A DNA stretch of 53,199 nucleotides, taken from the NCBI GenBank assembly GCA_964454015.1, contig CAYVQF010000039.1, forward strand, positions 1 to 53,199, in the 5' to 3' direction. The DNA comes from CAYVQF01 sp964454015. Its GTDB lineage: Bacteria > Myxococcota_A > Bradymonadia > UBA4248. The notes beneath the pieces were generated by a model. It did not search any database. It had not been told where the DNA came from and saw only the letters and a list, made by a program, of their open reading frames with translations. Both the position numbers and the translations under genes were made by a program. Position 1 is the stretch's first letter; every line of letters starts with the position of its first letter. Shown piece by piece: positions 18,377 to 26,386 of this stretch.

Positions 18377-19873
18377 TCAAACGACCACCTGCAGCATCCG
18401 CTGCTCCCCGTCGACGGCGATGCGCCACTGCACCGTACACAGACGCGCGATGAAGCGCGCATCGTGACTGACCACGACCATGGCGGCAGCGCTCTCACTG
18501 AGCGCCTCCTCCAAGGCTTCCATGGCCGGCAGATCCAGGTGGTTGGTCACCTCGTCCAGAATGAAGAGGTTCACCTCTTGCTGCAGTCCCGCGGCCAGAC
18601 AGAGCTTGCGCAGCTCCCCAGGGCTGAGAGTCCCCCCCGATAGGAGGGGTTCTGGCGCCGAACCCAAACGCGCGACCATGGCCAATAGCCGCCCCAGCTC
18701 CTCCGTCGAACGGCTGCGGACGTCCTCAATCAATCGCGCGCCCTGAGCGGCATCCAGCTCCTGCGCGACATAGAGCGTGCGCACCCCGGGGCGCCCCTCC
18801 TGCCGCGCCAAGAGCTCCAGCAGGCTCGACTTGCCCGCGCCGTTGGGGCCCAAGACGGCGATGCGGTCTCGGGCGCCAACGTAGAGATCGGGCACCTCCA
18901 GGGAGAGGGCGCCGCCCAAGCTCAGCCGCTGCGCGGGCAGCGCCGCCACCCAATTCCCAGCGTGGGCCTGCCCTTAGCTCCACACCCGACCGCCTTGGCG
19001 CGTCAGGGGGTCGATGGCGGCCACCGCAGCGGCTGCCCGCTCGAGGCGCCGCTCGAGCTGCGCCGAGCGGCGCCCTGCCACGGCGTCCTTGCCCGAGACG
19101 ATGGCCAACCCGATGCGCGCCCGCCCATCGCTATCACCCCGGGCCAGGTGCCGCTTGGAGCGTCGCCCATCGGATCGCGCCGCGTCGGCCTGGCGCCGCT
19201 GCATCTCCTGACGCAGCCGCGCCAGTCTTTGCTCGGCGCTCACCCGCGCGTGCTGTCGCGCTGCCGCCTCCTGACGCACCTGAGCCATGGTCTCACTGTA
19301 GTTCCCAGGGAAGACCTGCGCCTGCCCCGGCTGCAGCAGGACGCAACGCGTCGCTAAAGCATCGAGCAGCGCGCGGTCGTGACTGACGAGCAACCCAACG
19401 CCGCGGTACTCGCGCAAAGCGTCCAGCACCCAGGCCCGCCCCTCCGCGTCGAGGTGGTTGCTGGGCTCATCGAGGGCTAGGACGTGGGGCTGGCGCCACA
19501 AAGCCACCGCCACTTGCAAGCGTTTGCGTTCGCCGTGGGAGAGGGTCGCAAAGCGCCAAGGCCAATCGTCTCCGACATGGAGTTGGGCCCGCAAGCGCCC
19601 CGCCACGGCGCCCCAATCGGCGACGAAATCCTCCAGCTCCGGCGGTGCGGTCTGCGTCGACTGCGGGCAGTAATAGGACGCGCCGGGGAGGCGCACCTGC
19701 CCACCCGAGGGCGACAAGATCCCGCAGGCCAACTGCAACAGCGTCGATTTGCCCACCCCATTGGCGCCAACCACCCCTGTCCAGCCCGCCGCCAAGGTCA
19801 GGGACACATCCTGCAGCACCGCCACGGGCGACGCCGGGTATCGAAATGAGAGTCCACGCAGCTCCAGCAACAT
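18377..19873 (-). pseudogene. ABC-F family ATPase gene interrupted by an in-frame TAA
   Basis: ABC-F proteins are soluble twin-ATPase translation factors, some giving antibiotic resistance. The first half (19873 to 18974) has GANGVGKST, LSHGERKRLQVA, LALDEPSNHLD and an Arg/Gln-rich linker. The second half (18949 to 18377) has GPNGAGKSS, LSPGELRKL and FILDEVTNHLD. Both halves are in the same frame, separated only by a TAA at 18974-18976 followed by eight sense codons and a GTG. The joined length of about 500 residues fits the family. It is either a nonsense mutant, a sequencing error, a readthrough case or two half-proteins restarting at GTG 18949. The ATG at 19873 has a GAGAGAGG site. Confidence 0.75.
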
Positions 19874-20202
19874 CACGACCTCTCTCGGTCGCGGGAGCAC
19901 GCGCGCAGGCGTCAGCACCAGCTCCTGGCTGGGCAGCTCTGCCGATCACGCCTGCACGATTCCGCGACCACATCACGCAGTCTACGAAATGAAAAGGTGC
20001 AAGATGATCACGCCAGACGCATTCGCCGCTCTCCTCTGTCGAGGCCCCAATGGCCTGCAGCCACCAGTGAAACAAAATGCGGCCATGGGGTCAAGCGCCC
20101 CATGGGTTTCTTGGCCCCCAGGCCACACCCAACCTGGCCCCAGCTTCCTGAGGGCAGGCTCGACACCCGCCTAAGTGCCCCGCCCGCGCTTGAACCAAGA
20201 AC
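19874..20202. other. Intergenic region between kinase fusion and ABC-F genes
   Basis: No gene is supported in these 329 nt. Both neighbours read leftward, so the region should hold the end of the kinase transcript and the ABC-F promoter. A slightly AT-richer patch at 19980-20010 is the only candidate promoter area; I see no clear -35/-10 pair. Confidence 0.4.
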
Positions 20203-22668
20203 TCACGACTTCGTCGACCCTGGGGCGGCTGGACTGCGCTCGGCAGAGAGCGCCAGACCATCTCCGCGCGTTGGCAGCACGGCCTCGCGCTCGGCGCCAC
20301 GGTTCGCACGGGCCGCACTCGCAAGGTCCCAACCACATCCCGCGCCGGCCTGGGCTTGGAGCAAGGCGGCGCACCTCTCAGCCCACTCCAGAACGTTGCT
20401 AGGGCGCTCGGTCGGAGCCTTGGCCAGTGCCATGGCAAAGGCGTGATCCACTTCGACACTTAGCTGCGGCCGATGTACCGAAGGAGGTAGCGGGGTGGCC
20501 TCGATCACTTCCATGATGATGGCAAAGAGCTCCGTGGCTCGCACGGGCCGCACCCCCGTGAGCGCCTCGTAGGCCACGACGGCCAACGAATAGAGGTCGG
20601 TCCTGGGATCGACCGCGCGTGACGCGAGCTGCTCTGGGGCCATGTAAAGCGGCGTGCCAATGAGATGACCGGCCATGGTCAGGCCGACGTCGCCGGTCAA
20701 CTCCTTGGCCACCCCAAAGTCCAGCAGCTTGACTTGAAAGGGCACCAGGGCGTCCCCGTCGCTGGGCATGAGAAAGATGTTGTCGGGCTTGATATCGCGG
20801 TGCACCAAGCCCGCGCGGTGCGCCGCGGCGAGTGCTGCCGCCCCCTGACGCACCAAACAGGCGACTTGCGCTGGCTCGCCACAGCCCTGCTGGCGCATGA
20901 CGACGCTAAGCGCGACGCCCCGCAACAACTCCATCACGATAAACAGGGAACCATCTACAAGCTCGCCAGAGTCATAGACCGCGATGACGTTCGGGTGGTC
21001 AACACGAGCCAATATCAGCGCCTCTCGGGCAAAGCGCTGACGCATGGCGCCGTCATCGAAATGCTGCGCCTTGATCACCTTGATGGCGACCTGCCGATCC
21101 AATCGTTCATCCGTCGCCGCGAAAATGACCCCCATCCCACCTTCGCCAATCACCTCGGTCAGGCGGTAGCGCTGGGCCAAGACCAAAGGGAGGTTGCGAC
21201 ACACTTCCAGGCCAGCGCCGTCGATAGGGCAGCGCTTCTCTCGGTGGCCATAGCAGGCACTGCACTCGCTGCAGATCGCCACCCACTCTACCCCCTCCTC
21301 CGCCGCGTCGCGATGGCGCCGGCGTTCCGCAGCGGCCATCAGCGCCTGCCGCGTACGGCGCAGCTCGATGGCCGACCCCATCTGCCTGGCAATACTCGTG
21401 AGCAGGCCTCGCTCTTCAGCGGACCATTCGCCAGCATGTCGCCCAACGCCGCCATCTCCTGGGGAAAAAACCACGACGATCACGCCCACGACTTCGCCAT
21501 CGCTCGCCAAAACAGGGAAGGTGTGCTGCGCCCCCTCCACCAGGCTCCCGAAACGCGCCAACGCCTCAACCTCAGCGCTGCGAGGTGCTTGCCCCCCCGC
21601 ACCGGCGACCCGACGCCACCCCTCTTCTTCTCGGATCCACACCAAGACAGCGCTCGCACCGAAGGCCGCCGCCATCTCGTCAGCAAGTTGCTGGGACCAC
21701 TCACGCAAGTCACCAGGATCGCTGCTCTCAGCCATATGCGACTGCAAAGCAGCCACGCGCTCGTTGAGGCGCAAGACCTGATCGCGGGTTCGCTTGAGGG
21801 AGAGCTGGGTCTGGACGCGCGCCAGAACCACCTCGAAATCCAAGGGCTTGGTGACGTAATCGTTGGCGCCTAAGCGCAAGGCACGCACCACATCGGCGCT
21901 GTCATCGCAGGCGGTGACCATGATCACCGGCAGATCCGACGGGCTGCGTTGCTTGCGGGTTAGGCTCAATACTTCGATGCCATCGATGTCTGGCATGAGC
22001 ACATCGAGGAGCACCAAGTCGAAAACCCCTTGTGCAATGGCACGCAAGGCCTCCTCGCCGCCACTGGCAGCCTCGACCAGGTAGCCGCGCAGCTCCAGAC
22101 GCCGCGTGAGCATGTCCAGATTCAGAGGATCATCGTCCACCACGAGGAGACGCGGGACGCCACGCGACACCTGCGCCTGGCTATCCCCGCTTCGCGCCAG
22201 CATAGCCGCCGTGAGATGACTCGATGGGGTCACCGCGACGACGGCATCGGGCGCCGTCTCAAAGCGCAAAGCGCAGGCCACCTCACCCGTGTTGGGACCA
22301 ACGACCACCTCCGCATCGCCCGTGGCGCGGGGCCCCGGCATCGCGTGAGGCGGCGTCGGCGCACGCACTTCGGGCGCGAGGGCCGTCACGGCCGGCGGCG
22401 CCTGCTCCGGCGGGGATGGCGTACGGGAGAAGGCGTCGATGTAACGCAGCAAGCGCCAGCCGGCGCTCTCGATCTTCCGCAAATCCGCCGCGAAGTGAGC
22501 TAAGTCCTCATCCTCTGCCTCTTCCCGCAGCATCTCGGCGTAACCGATGATCTGGTTCAGCGGCGTTCGTAACTCGTGGCGCAACTGCCGCATTGGGTCG
22601 ACCCCATCCCCTTGCCAGGGCTGCGACGCGATAGAGGCGGCTTCATCGTCTTGGGGGCGCTCAGTCAA
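20203..22668 (-). CDS. Fusion protein: HisKA - receiver - GAF-like - zinc ribbon - Ser/Thr kinase
   Basis: A cytoplasmic signalling fusion of about 820 residues. In order: a histidine-kinase dimerisation/phosphoacceptor segment (LRHELRTPLNQIIGYAEML); a linker rich in Ala and Pro; a receiver domain (LLVVDDDPLN, DLVLLDVLMPD, VTKPLD); a GAF-like region; a four-Cys ribbon (CSECSACYGHREKRC); and a full Ser/Thr kinase (VIGEGGMGVIF, VAIKVIK, HRDIKPDN, LLDFGVAK, GTPLYMAPEQ). No HATPase_c domain follows HisKA, so it cannot be a normal histidine kinase. The start is uncertain: TTG 22668 has an AGGTG site, while GTG 22743 gives a longer form. It is divergent from the hydrogenase operon, suggesting a shared pathway. 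Confidence 0.8.
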   Translation of the reverse strand: MTERPQDDEAASIASQPWQGDGVDPMRQLRHELRTPLNQIIGYAEMLREEAEDEDLAHFAADLRKIESAGWRLLRYIDAFSRTPSPPEQAPPAVTALAPEVRAPTPPHAMPGPRATGDAEVVVGPNTGEVACALRFETAPDAVVAVTPSSHLTAAMLARSGDSQAQVSRGVPRLLVVDDDPLNLDMLTRRLELRGYLVEAASGGEEALRAIAQGVFDLVLLDVLMPDIDGIEVLSLTRKQRSPSDLPVIMVTACDDSADVVRALRLGANDYVTKPLDFEVVLARVQTQLSLKRTRDQVLRLNERVAALQSHMAESSDPGDLREWSQQLADEMAAAFGASAVLVWIREEEGWRRVAGAGGQAPRSAEVEALARFGSLVEGAQHTFPVLASDGEVVGVIVVVFSPGDGGVGRHAGEWSAEERGLLTSIARQMGSAIELRRTRQALMAAAERRRHRDAAEEGVEWVAICSECSACYGHREKRCPIDGAGLEVCRNLPLVLAQRYRLTEVIGEGGMGVIFAATDERLDRQVAIKVIKAQHFDDGAMRQRFAREALILARVDHPNVIAVYDSGELVDGSLFIVMELLRGVALSVVMRQQGCGEPAQVACLVRQGAAALAAAHRAGLVHRDIKPDNIFLMPSDGDALVPFQVKLLDFGVAKELTGDVGLTMAGHLIGTPLYMAPEQLASRAVDPRTDLYSLAVVAYEALTGVRPVRATELFAIIMEVIEATPLPPSVHRPQLSVEVDHAFAMALAKAPTERPSNVLEWAERCAALLQAQAGAGCGWDLASAARANRGAEREAVLPTRGDGLALSAERSPAAPGSTKS

Positions 22669-22953
22669 GAAACACCTTTGCTGGTCTGTTGCACGGAAAC
22701 AGCGCTCGCGTCGAATGCATGCACCTTGCGTCCAAGGCGACACAAGACCCTACGAGAGAACACCGCGAATATAGGGCACGCGGGCCTGGCAGCACAAGCG
22801 TGGGCGATTGCTTCGACCTTGGCCGCCGGGGATCGCGGCCTTAGCGCAAAGGCCGGCCACATTGGCAAGAACACACCCTTATGGCAGCATTCCCCACGCT
22901 GCGACATCGGCCATCAGCCATAGCCATTAGGCGCAAAGCAAAGGATGTGTCCT

Positions 22954-23316
22954 GTGAGAATCCTCCTGGTTGAAGATGATGAAATGAACCGCGACATGCT
23001 CGGGCGCCGCCTCCAACGCAAAGGCCATGAGGTGCTCATGGCCACCGATGGCGCGCAAGCCATTGCTCAGGCCGAGCAAGAGCAACCCGACATCATCCTG
23101 ATGGACATGAGCCTCCCGCTCATCGACGGCTGGGAAGCAACCCGGCGCATCAAGAGCAATCAAGCCACCCATCACATCCCGATCATCGCCCTCACGGCTC
23201 ACGCCATGTCTGGCGATCGCGAGAAGGCACTGGCGACGGGATGCGATGACTACGACACCAAACCCATCGATCTGCTCCGCCTCTTGGCGAAAATTGACGC
23301 CCAGCGCCCCGGTTGA
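22954..23316 (+). CDS. Single-domain response regulator (CheY-like)
   Basis: A 120-residue stand-alone receiver domain. It begins RILLVEDDE with the acidic pair Asp8/Asp9, has the phosphoacceptor Asp51 in IILMDMSLP, the Thr in ALTAH and the Lys in DTKPID. GTG at 22954 is preferred to ATG at 22945 because AAGGA lies 8 nt before it and receivers usually start at this point. There is no output domain. It opens the hydrogenase operon, 41 nt before the small-subunit start, and is a plausible phosphorylation target of the hybrid kinase at the operon's end. Confidence 0.9.
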   Translation: MRILLVEDDEMNRDMLGRRLQRKGHEVLMATDGAQAIAQAEQEQPDIILMDMSLPLIDGWEATRRIKSNQATHHIPIIALTAHAMSGDREKALATGCDDYDTKPIDLLRLLAKIDAQRPG

Positions 23317-23357
23317 GTCCGGCATTGACCGCCATGTGCAACTAAAGGAGCTTGCCC

Positions 23358-24296
23358 GTGTCTCGAACACTGTTCTGGTTACAGCTCGGAGCCTGTGGTG
23401 GTGACACCATGTCCCTTCTGGGTGTCGAATCGCCCGACTTTTTGGAGATCTTGGCACACCTCGATCTGGAGGTGCTCTGGCACCCCTCCTTGGCCAACAC
23501 CTCCGCCCTGCAGCGCGAGCAGCTCGTCCAGCGGATCCTCACGGGTGAGCAACACCTAGACATCCTCTGTGTCGAAGGCTCGGTCATCCGCGGCCCTGGT
23601 GGCTCAGGCATGTTCGACACCGAAGCCGGCCGCCCGAAGAAGGATCTCCTGGCCGCTCTGGCGCGCTGCGCCCGCTACGTGGTCGCCGTCGGCACCTGCG
23701 CCTCCTTTGGTGGCATTGGGGCCGATGGCGACATTGAGGCCACAGGACTCAACTTCGCCGGGCAGAAGAAGGGGGGCTTCCTGGGCGAAGCCTTCCTCTC
23801 TCAAAGCGGCGCCCCGGTCATCAACCTCCCGGGCTGCCCCTGTCATGGAGACGTCATCGCTGGCACCCTGGGGCATCTCTGCGCCAACACCGTGCCCTCG
23901 CTGGATGCCTACCAAGCACCCCTCGAATGGTTTGGCCTCCTCGTCCACCAGGGCTGCGTGCGCAATGAGTACCACGAATACCGCGTCGAAGAACGGCGCT
24001 TCGGGGAACGCGGCTGCCTCTTCTTCTACATGGGCTGCCGAGGTCCCATCGCCTACGGTCCTTGCAACAAGATTCTCTGGAACCGCCGCAGCTCGAAGAC
24101 CCGGGTAGGCGTCCCGTGCCTGGGTTGCACCCAGCCCGACTTTCCCCAGCCCCACCCCTTCTTCGATACCCCCGCCATCGCCGACATTCCCCTGGAGCTG
24201 CCGTCCGGGGTCGATCGCGCACACTATCTCGCCTACAAGAGCATGGCCGCCGCCGCTGCCCCTGAACGACTCAAGAAACGCCAAACCGGCGTCTAG
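23358..24296 (+). CDS. hupS: NiFe hydrogenase small subunit with CGGD proximal-cluster motif
   Basis: Iron-sulfur subunit of a group 1/2-type NiFe hydrogenase. The 312-residue protein has no Tat signal, so it stays cytoplasmic, as in group 2 and 1h enzymes. The start LFWLQLGACGGDTMSLL carries Cys13 and Asp16 where many families have CGGC. Other cluster residues are visible: GTCASFGG, LPGCPCHGD, and the C-terminal set GCLFFYMGCRGP, GPCNKILWN and VPCLGCTQPDF. GTG at 23358 is chosen because GGAG lies 7 nt upstream. The Asp recalls Cys3Asp clusters reported in oxygen-tolerant group 1h enzymes. Confidence 0.88.
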   Translation: MSRTLFWLQLGACGGDTMSLLGVESPDFLEILAHLDLEVLWHPSLANTSALQREQLVQRILTGEQHLDILCVEGSVIRGPGGSGMFDTEAGRPKKDLLAALARCARYVVAVGTCASFGGIGADGDIEATGLNFAGQKKGGFLGEAFLSQSGAPVINLPGCPCHGDVIAGTLGHLCANTVPSLDAYQAPLEWFGLLVHQGCVRNEYHEYRVEERRFGERGCLFFYMGCRGPIAYGPCNKILWNRRSSKTRVGVPCLGCTQPDFPQPHPFFDTPAIADIPLELPSGVDRAHYLAYKSMAAAAAPERLKKRQTGV

Positions 24297-24314
24297 CACC
24301 TCCCCTGAGTTTTT

Positions 24315-25844
24315 ATGAACAAGACCATCCAAGTCCCTCTCAACCGTGTTGAAGGCGATCTAGAAATCCGCGCGGAGCTCGACGACGACGGCCGCGTCAC
24401 CAAGGCTTGGTGCGCCGGGACTCTCTTTCGCGGCTTCGAACGCATCATGCTTGGCCGCGGCGCCCTCGACGGCCTCGTCCTGACCCCAAGAATCTGCGGC
24501 ATCTGCTCCACGGCCCACCTCACCGCCGCAGCCCTCGCCCTGGAACACATCGTCGGCGCCGTGGTCCCACCCGACGCGATTCGCATTCGCAACTTGGCGC
24601 TCATGGCGGAGCATCTCCAGAGCGATCTCCGCCACACCTTCCTGATGTTCGCCGTGGACCTGGTCCACCCTCGTTTTCAAACGAGCGATCTCTGGGACGA
24701 AGCCGTGCAGCGCTGGGCCCCCTTGCGTGGATCCACCACCGTCGAGGTCCTGCGCGAAACCAAGAAAGTACTGGAAATCATCGCGATCGTCGGTGGACAG
24801 TGGCCACACTCGTCCTTCATCGTCCCCGGCGGCATCGCCTCTGTTCCGAGCAGCGGCGCCCTTCAGCAGTGCAAGCATCTGCTGCGCGGTTATCGCACCT
24901 GGTACGAGCGCACCATCTTGGGCTGCACCATTGAGCGCTGGCAGGGCGTGCGCAGCCACGGAGAGCTGGCTGCCTGGCTGGAAGAGCGCCCCGCCCATCG
25001 CGACAGCGAGTTGGGGCTCCTCTTACGCCACGGGCGGAAACTTGGCCTGAACGCGGCCGGACGTGGCCCTGGGCGTTTCCTGAGCTTTGGCGCCTTCGAT
25101 CTGCCCCCTGACACCAAGCTGCGGGTACCCATGGGGGCGCGGCAGCTCATCAACCCAGGCTTCGTCAAGGACAACCAAGTCCACCCCTTCGAGCAGGAAC
25201 ACATCGCCGAACACCTGGCCCACTCGTGGGCAGGAAACCAAGCGTGTGAGCACCCAGCCCAGGGGTTGACGCGCCCCTATGCCACAGGCGCCGAGGGCGA
25301 GAAGTACTCCTGGGCCAAAGCACCACGCTACCAGGGCCAGGTGGTCGAGACGGGCCCCCTCGCCGAAGCCGTGGTCGCCCAGTCGCCTCTGTTCATCGAT
25401 CTCCTCGAGCGCGAAGGTGTCAGCGTGCTGCTGCGCGTCTTGGCCCGCTTGGTGCGCGCCGTCGAGCTCATCCCCGCCATGGAGTGTTGGCTCAATGAGG
25501 CCGGCAAACACAACGAATTCTATATCCCCCCCCCGTCCCTTCTCCATGGCAGCGGCTATGGCCTGACCCACGCCGCCCGCGGTGCCCTCGGCCATTGGAT
25601 CGCCATCGAGGACAGCCGTATCACCCACTACCAAGTCATCCCGCCCACCACCTGGAACGCCTCACCCCGTGACAACGACAGCGTCCCTGGCGCCATAGAG
25701 CAGGCCCTGGTGGGTACGCGAGTCGAGGATCCCAGCGACCCCATCGAGCTGGGTGTCGTCGTCAGATCCTTCGACCCGTGCCTGGTCTGCACGGTGCACA
25801 CGGTCAACCGAGAACAACCGCTTGGAAGAATCCGCGTCGGCTGA
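24315..25844 (+). CDS. hupL: NiFe hydrogenase large (catalytic) subunit, group 2-like
   Basis: Catalytic subunit binding the NiFe(CN)2CO centre and oxidising H2. The 509-residue protein has the L1 motif RICGICSTAH (Cys61, Cys64) and the L2 motif DPCLVCTVH (Cys489, Cys492, His495). Fourteen residues follow His495, a short extension of the kind removed by a maturation protease; true regulatory hydrogenases of the HoxC type usually lack it. It follows the small subunit by 18 nt and is followed by a protease gene. No cytochrome or other electron-acceptor subunit is nearby. Confidence 0.9.
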   Translation: MNKTIQVPLNRVEGDLEIRAELDDDGRVTKAWCAGTLFRGFERIMLGRGALDGLVLTPRICGICSTAHLTAAALALEHIVGAVVPPDAIRIRNLALMAEHLQSDLRHTFLMFAVDLVHPRFQTSDLWDEAVQRWAPLRGSTTVEVLRETKKVLEIIAIVGGQWPHSSFIVPGGIASVPSSGALQQCKHLLRGYRTWYERTILGCTIERWQGVRSHGELAAWLEERPAHRDSELGLLLRHGRKLGLNAAGRGPGRFLSFGAFDLPPDTKLRVPMGARQLINPGFVKDNQVHPFEQEHIAEHLAHSWAGNQACEHPAQGLTRPYATGAEGEKYSWAKAPRYQGQVVETGPLAEAVVAQSPLFIDLLEREGVSVLLRVLARLVRAVELIPAMECWLNEAGKHNEFYIPPPSLLHGSGYGLTHAARGALGHWIAIEDSRITHYQVIPPTTWNASPRDNDSVPGAIEQALVGTRVEDPSDPIELGVVVRSFDPCLVCTVHTVNREQPLGRIRVG

Positions 25845-25853
25845 GGTGAACCC

Positions 25854-25892
25854 ATGTACGCCCTGCGCCCCCTCCCACGACGGTGCCACTGA
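25854..25892 (+). CDS. 12-codon mini-ORF coupling hydrogenase large subunit to protease
   Basis: ATG at 25854 follows GAGGTGAA (25843-25850) that overlaps the hupL stop. The reading frame MYALRPLPRRCH ends with TGA at 25890-25892, and the protease ATG begins at 25892 (TGATG). The protease has no ribosome site of its own, so ribosomes probably enter here and restart. The peptide itself may have no function. Confidence 0.5.
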   Translation: MYALRPLPRRCH

Positions 25893-26386
25893 TGACGACA
25901 CCAACCTCTCCCCTGGTGGCGCGCATCATCTGCATTGGCTCGGTCTTTGACCCAGAAGACGCCATCGGCCTGCGCGTCCATCACTGGCTTCAGCAACAAC
26001 GCTTAGCCCCAGGGGTGGAGCTCATCGATGGCGGCATCGGTGGCTTGTCGCTGCTGACCCACCTCGAAGGCTGCCCAAGGGTGCTCTTCATCGATGCTGT
26101 CAAGGGCTTCGCCAGCCCCGGGGAGTGGGTCATGCTCTCCGGCGCCGAGGTCGAAGCGCTGGCCAACCCCTGCGACGGCCACGCCGCTGGATTGCCCTAC
26201 CTGCTACGCGCCGCCCGCCTCATCGACGTCCTACCACCCCATGTCGATCTTTTGGGGCTCGAGGCCCCATCGGCGGCGGAGAGCATCGTCCGTGCAGGCG
26301 CGCACGCCCTGAGCTTGTTTGCCCTTGAAACCTCTCCATCGCGCTACCCAGGCGACTCGGCCACACCCGTCCCGGAGCCTCAATGA
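25892..26386 (+). CDS. Hydrogenase maturation protease (HupD/HyaD-like)
   Basis: Endopeptidase that trims the C-terminus of the NiFe large subunit after nickel insertion. The 164-residue protein shows the family pattern: GSVFDPEDAIGLRV with acidic metal ligands, VELIDGGIGG, and LFIDAVKGF. The normal GNxxxxDDG start is varied to GSVFDPEDAIG, with Asp and Glu still present. ATG 25892 is chosen because the mini-ORF stop overlaps it. Its own stop overlaps the kinase start (ATGA at 26383-26386). Position after the large subunit supports the assignment. Confidence 0.82.
   Translation: MTTPTSPLVARIICIGSVFDPEDAIGLRVHHWLQQQRLAPGVELIDGGIGGLSLLTHLEGCPRVLFIDAVKGFASPGEWVMLSGAEVEALANPCDGHAAGLPYLLRAARLIDVLPPHVDLLGLEAPSAAESIVRAGAHALSLFALETSPSRYPGDSATPVPEPQ

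Noticed and set aside
22669..22953. Sigma54 promoter in front of the hydrogenase operon
   Set aside because: TGGCA-like stretches occur, but none has a GC element at the required spacing.
23358..25844. Classical regulatory hydrogenase (HoxBC/HupUV)
   Set aside because: The large subunit keeps a 14-residue extension after the L2 His and a maturation protease gene follows, which classical sensors lack. A sensing role remains possible by context only.
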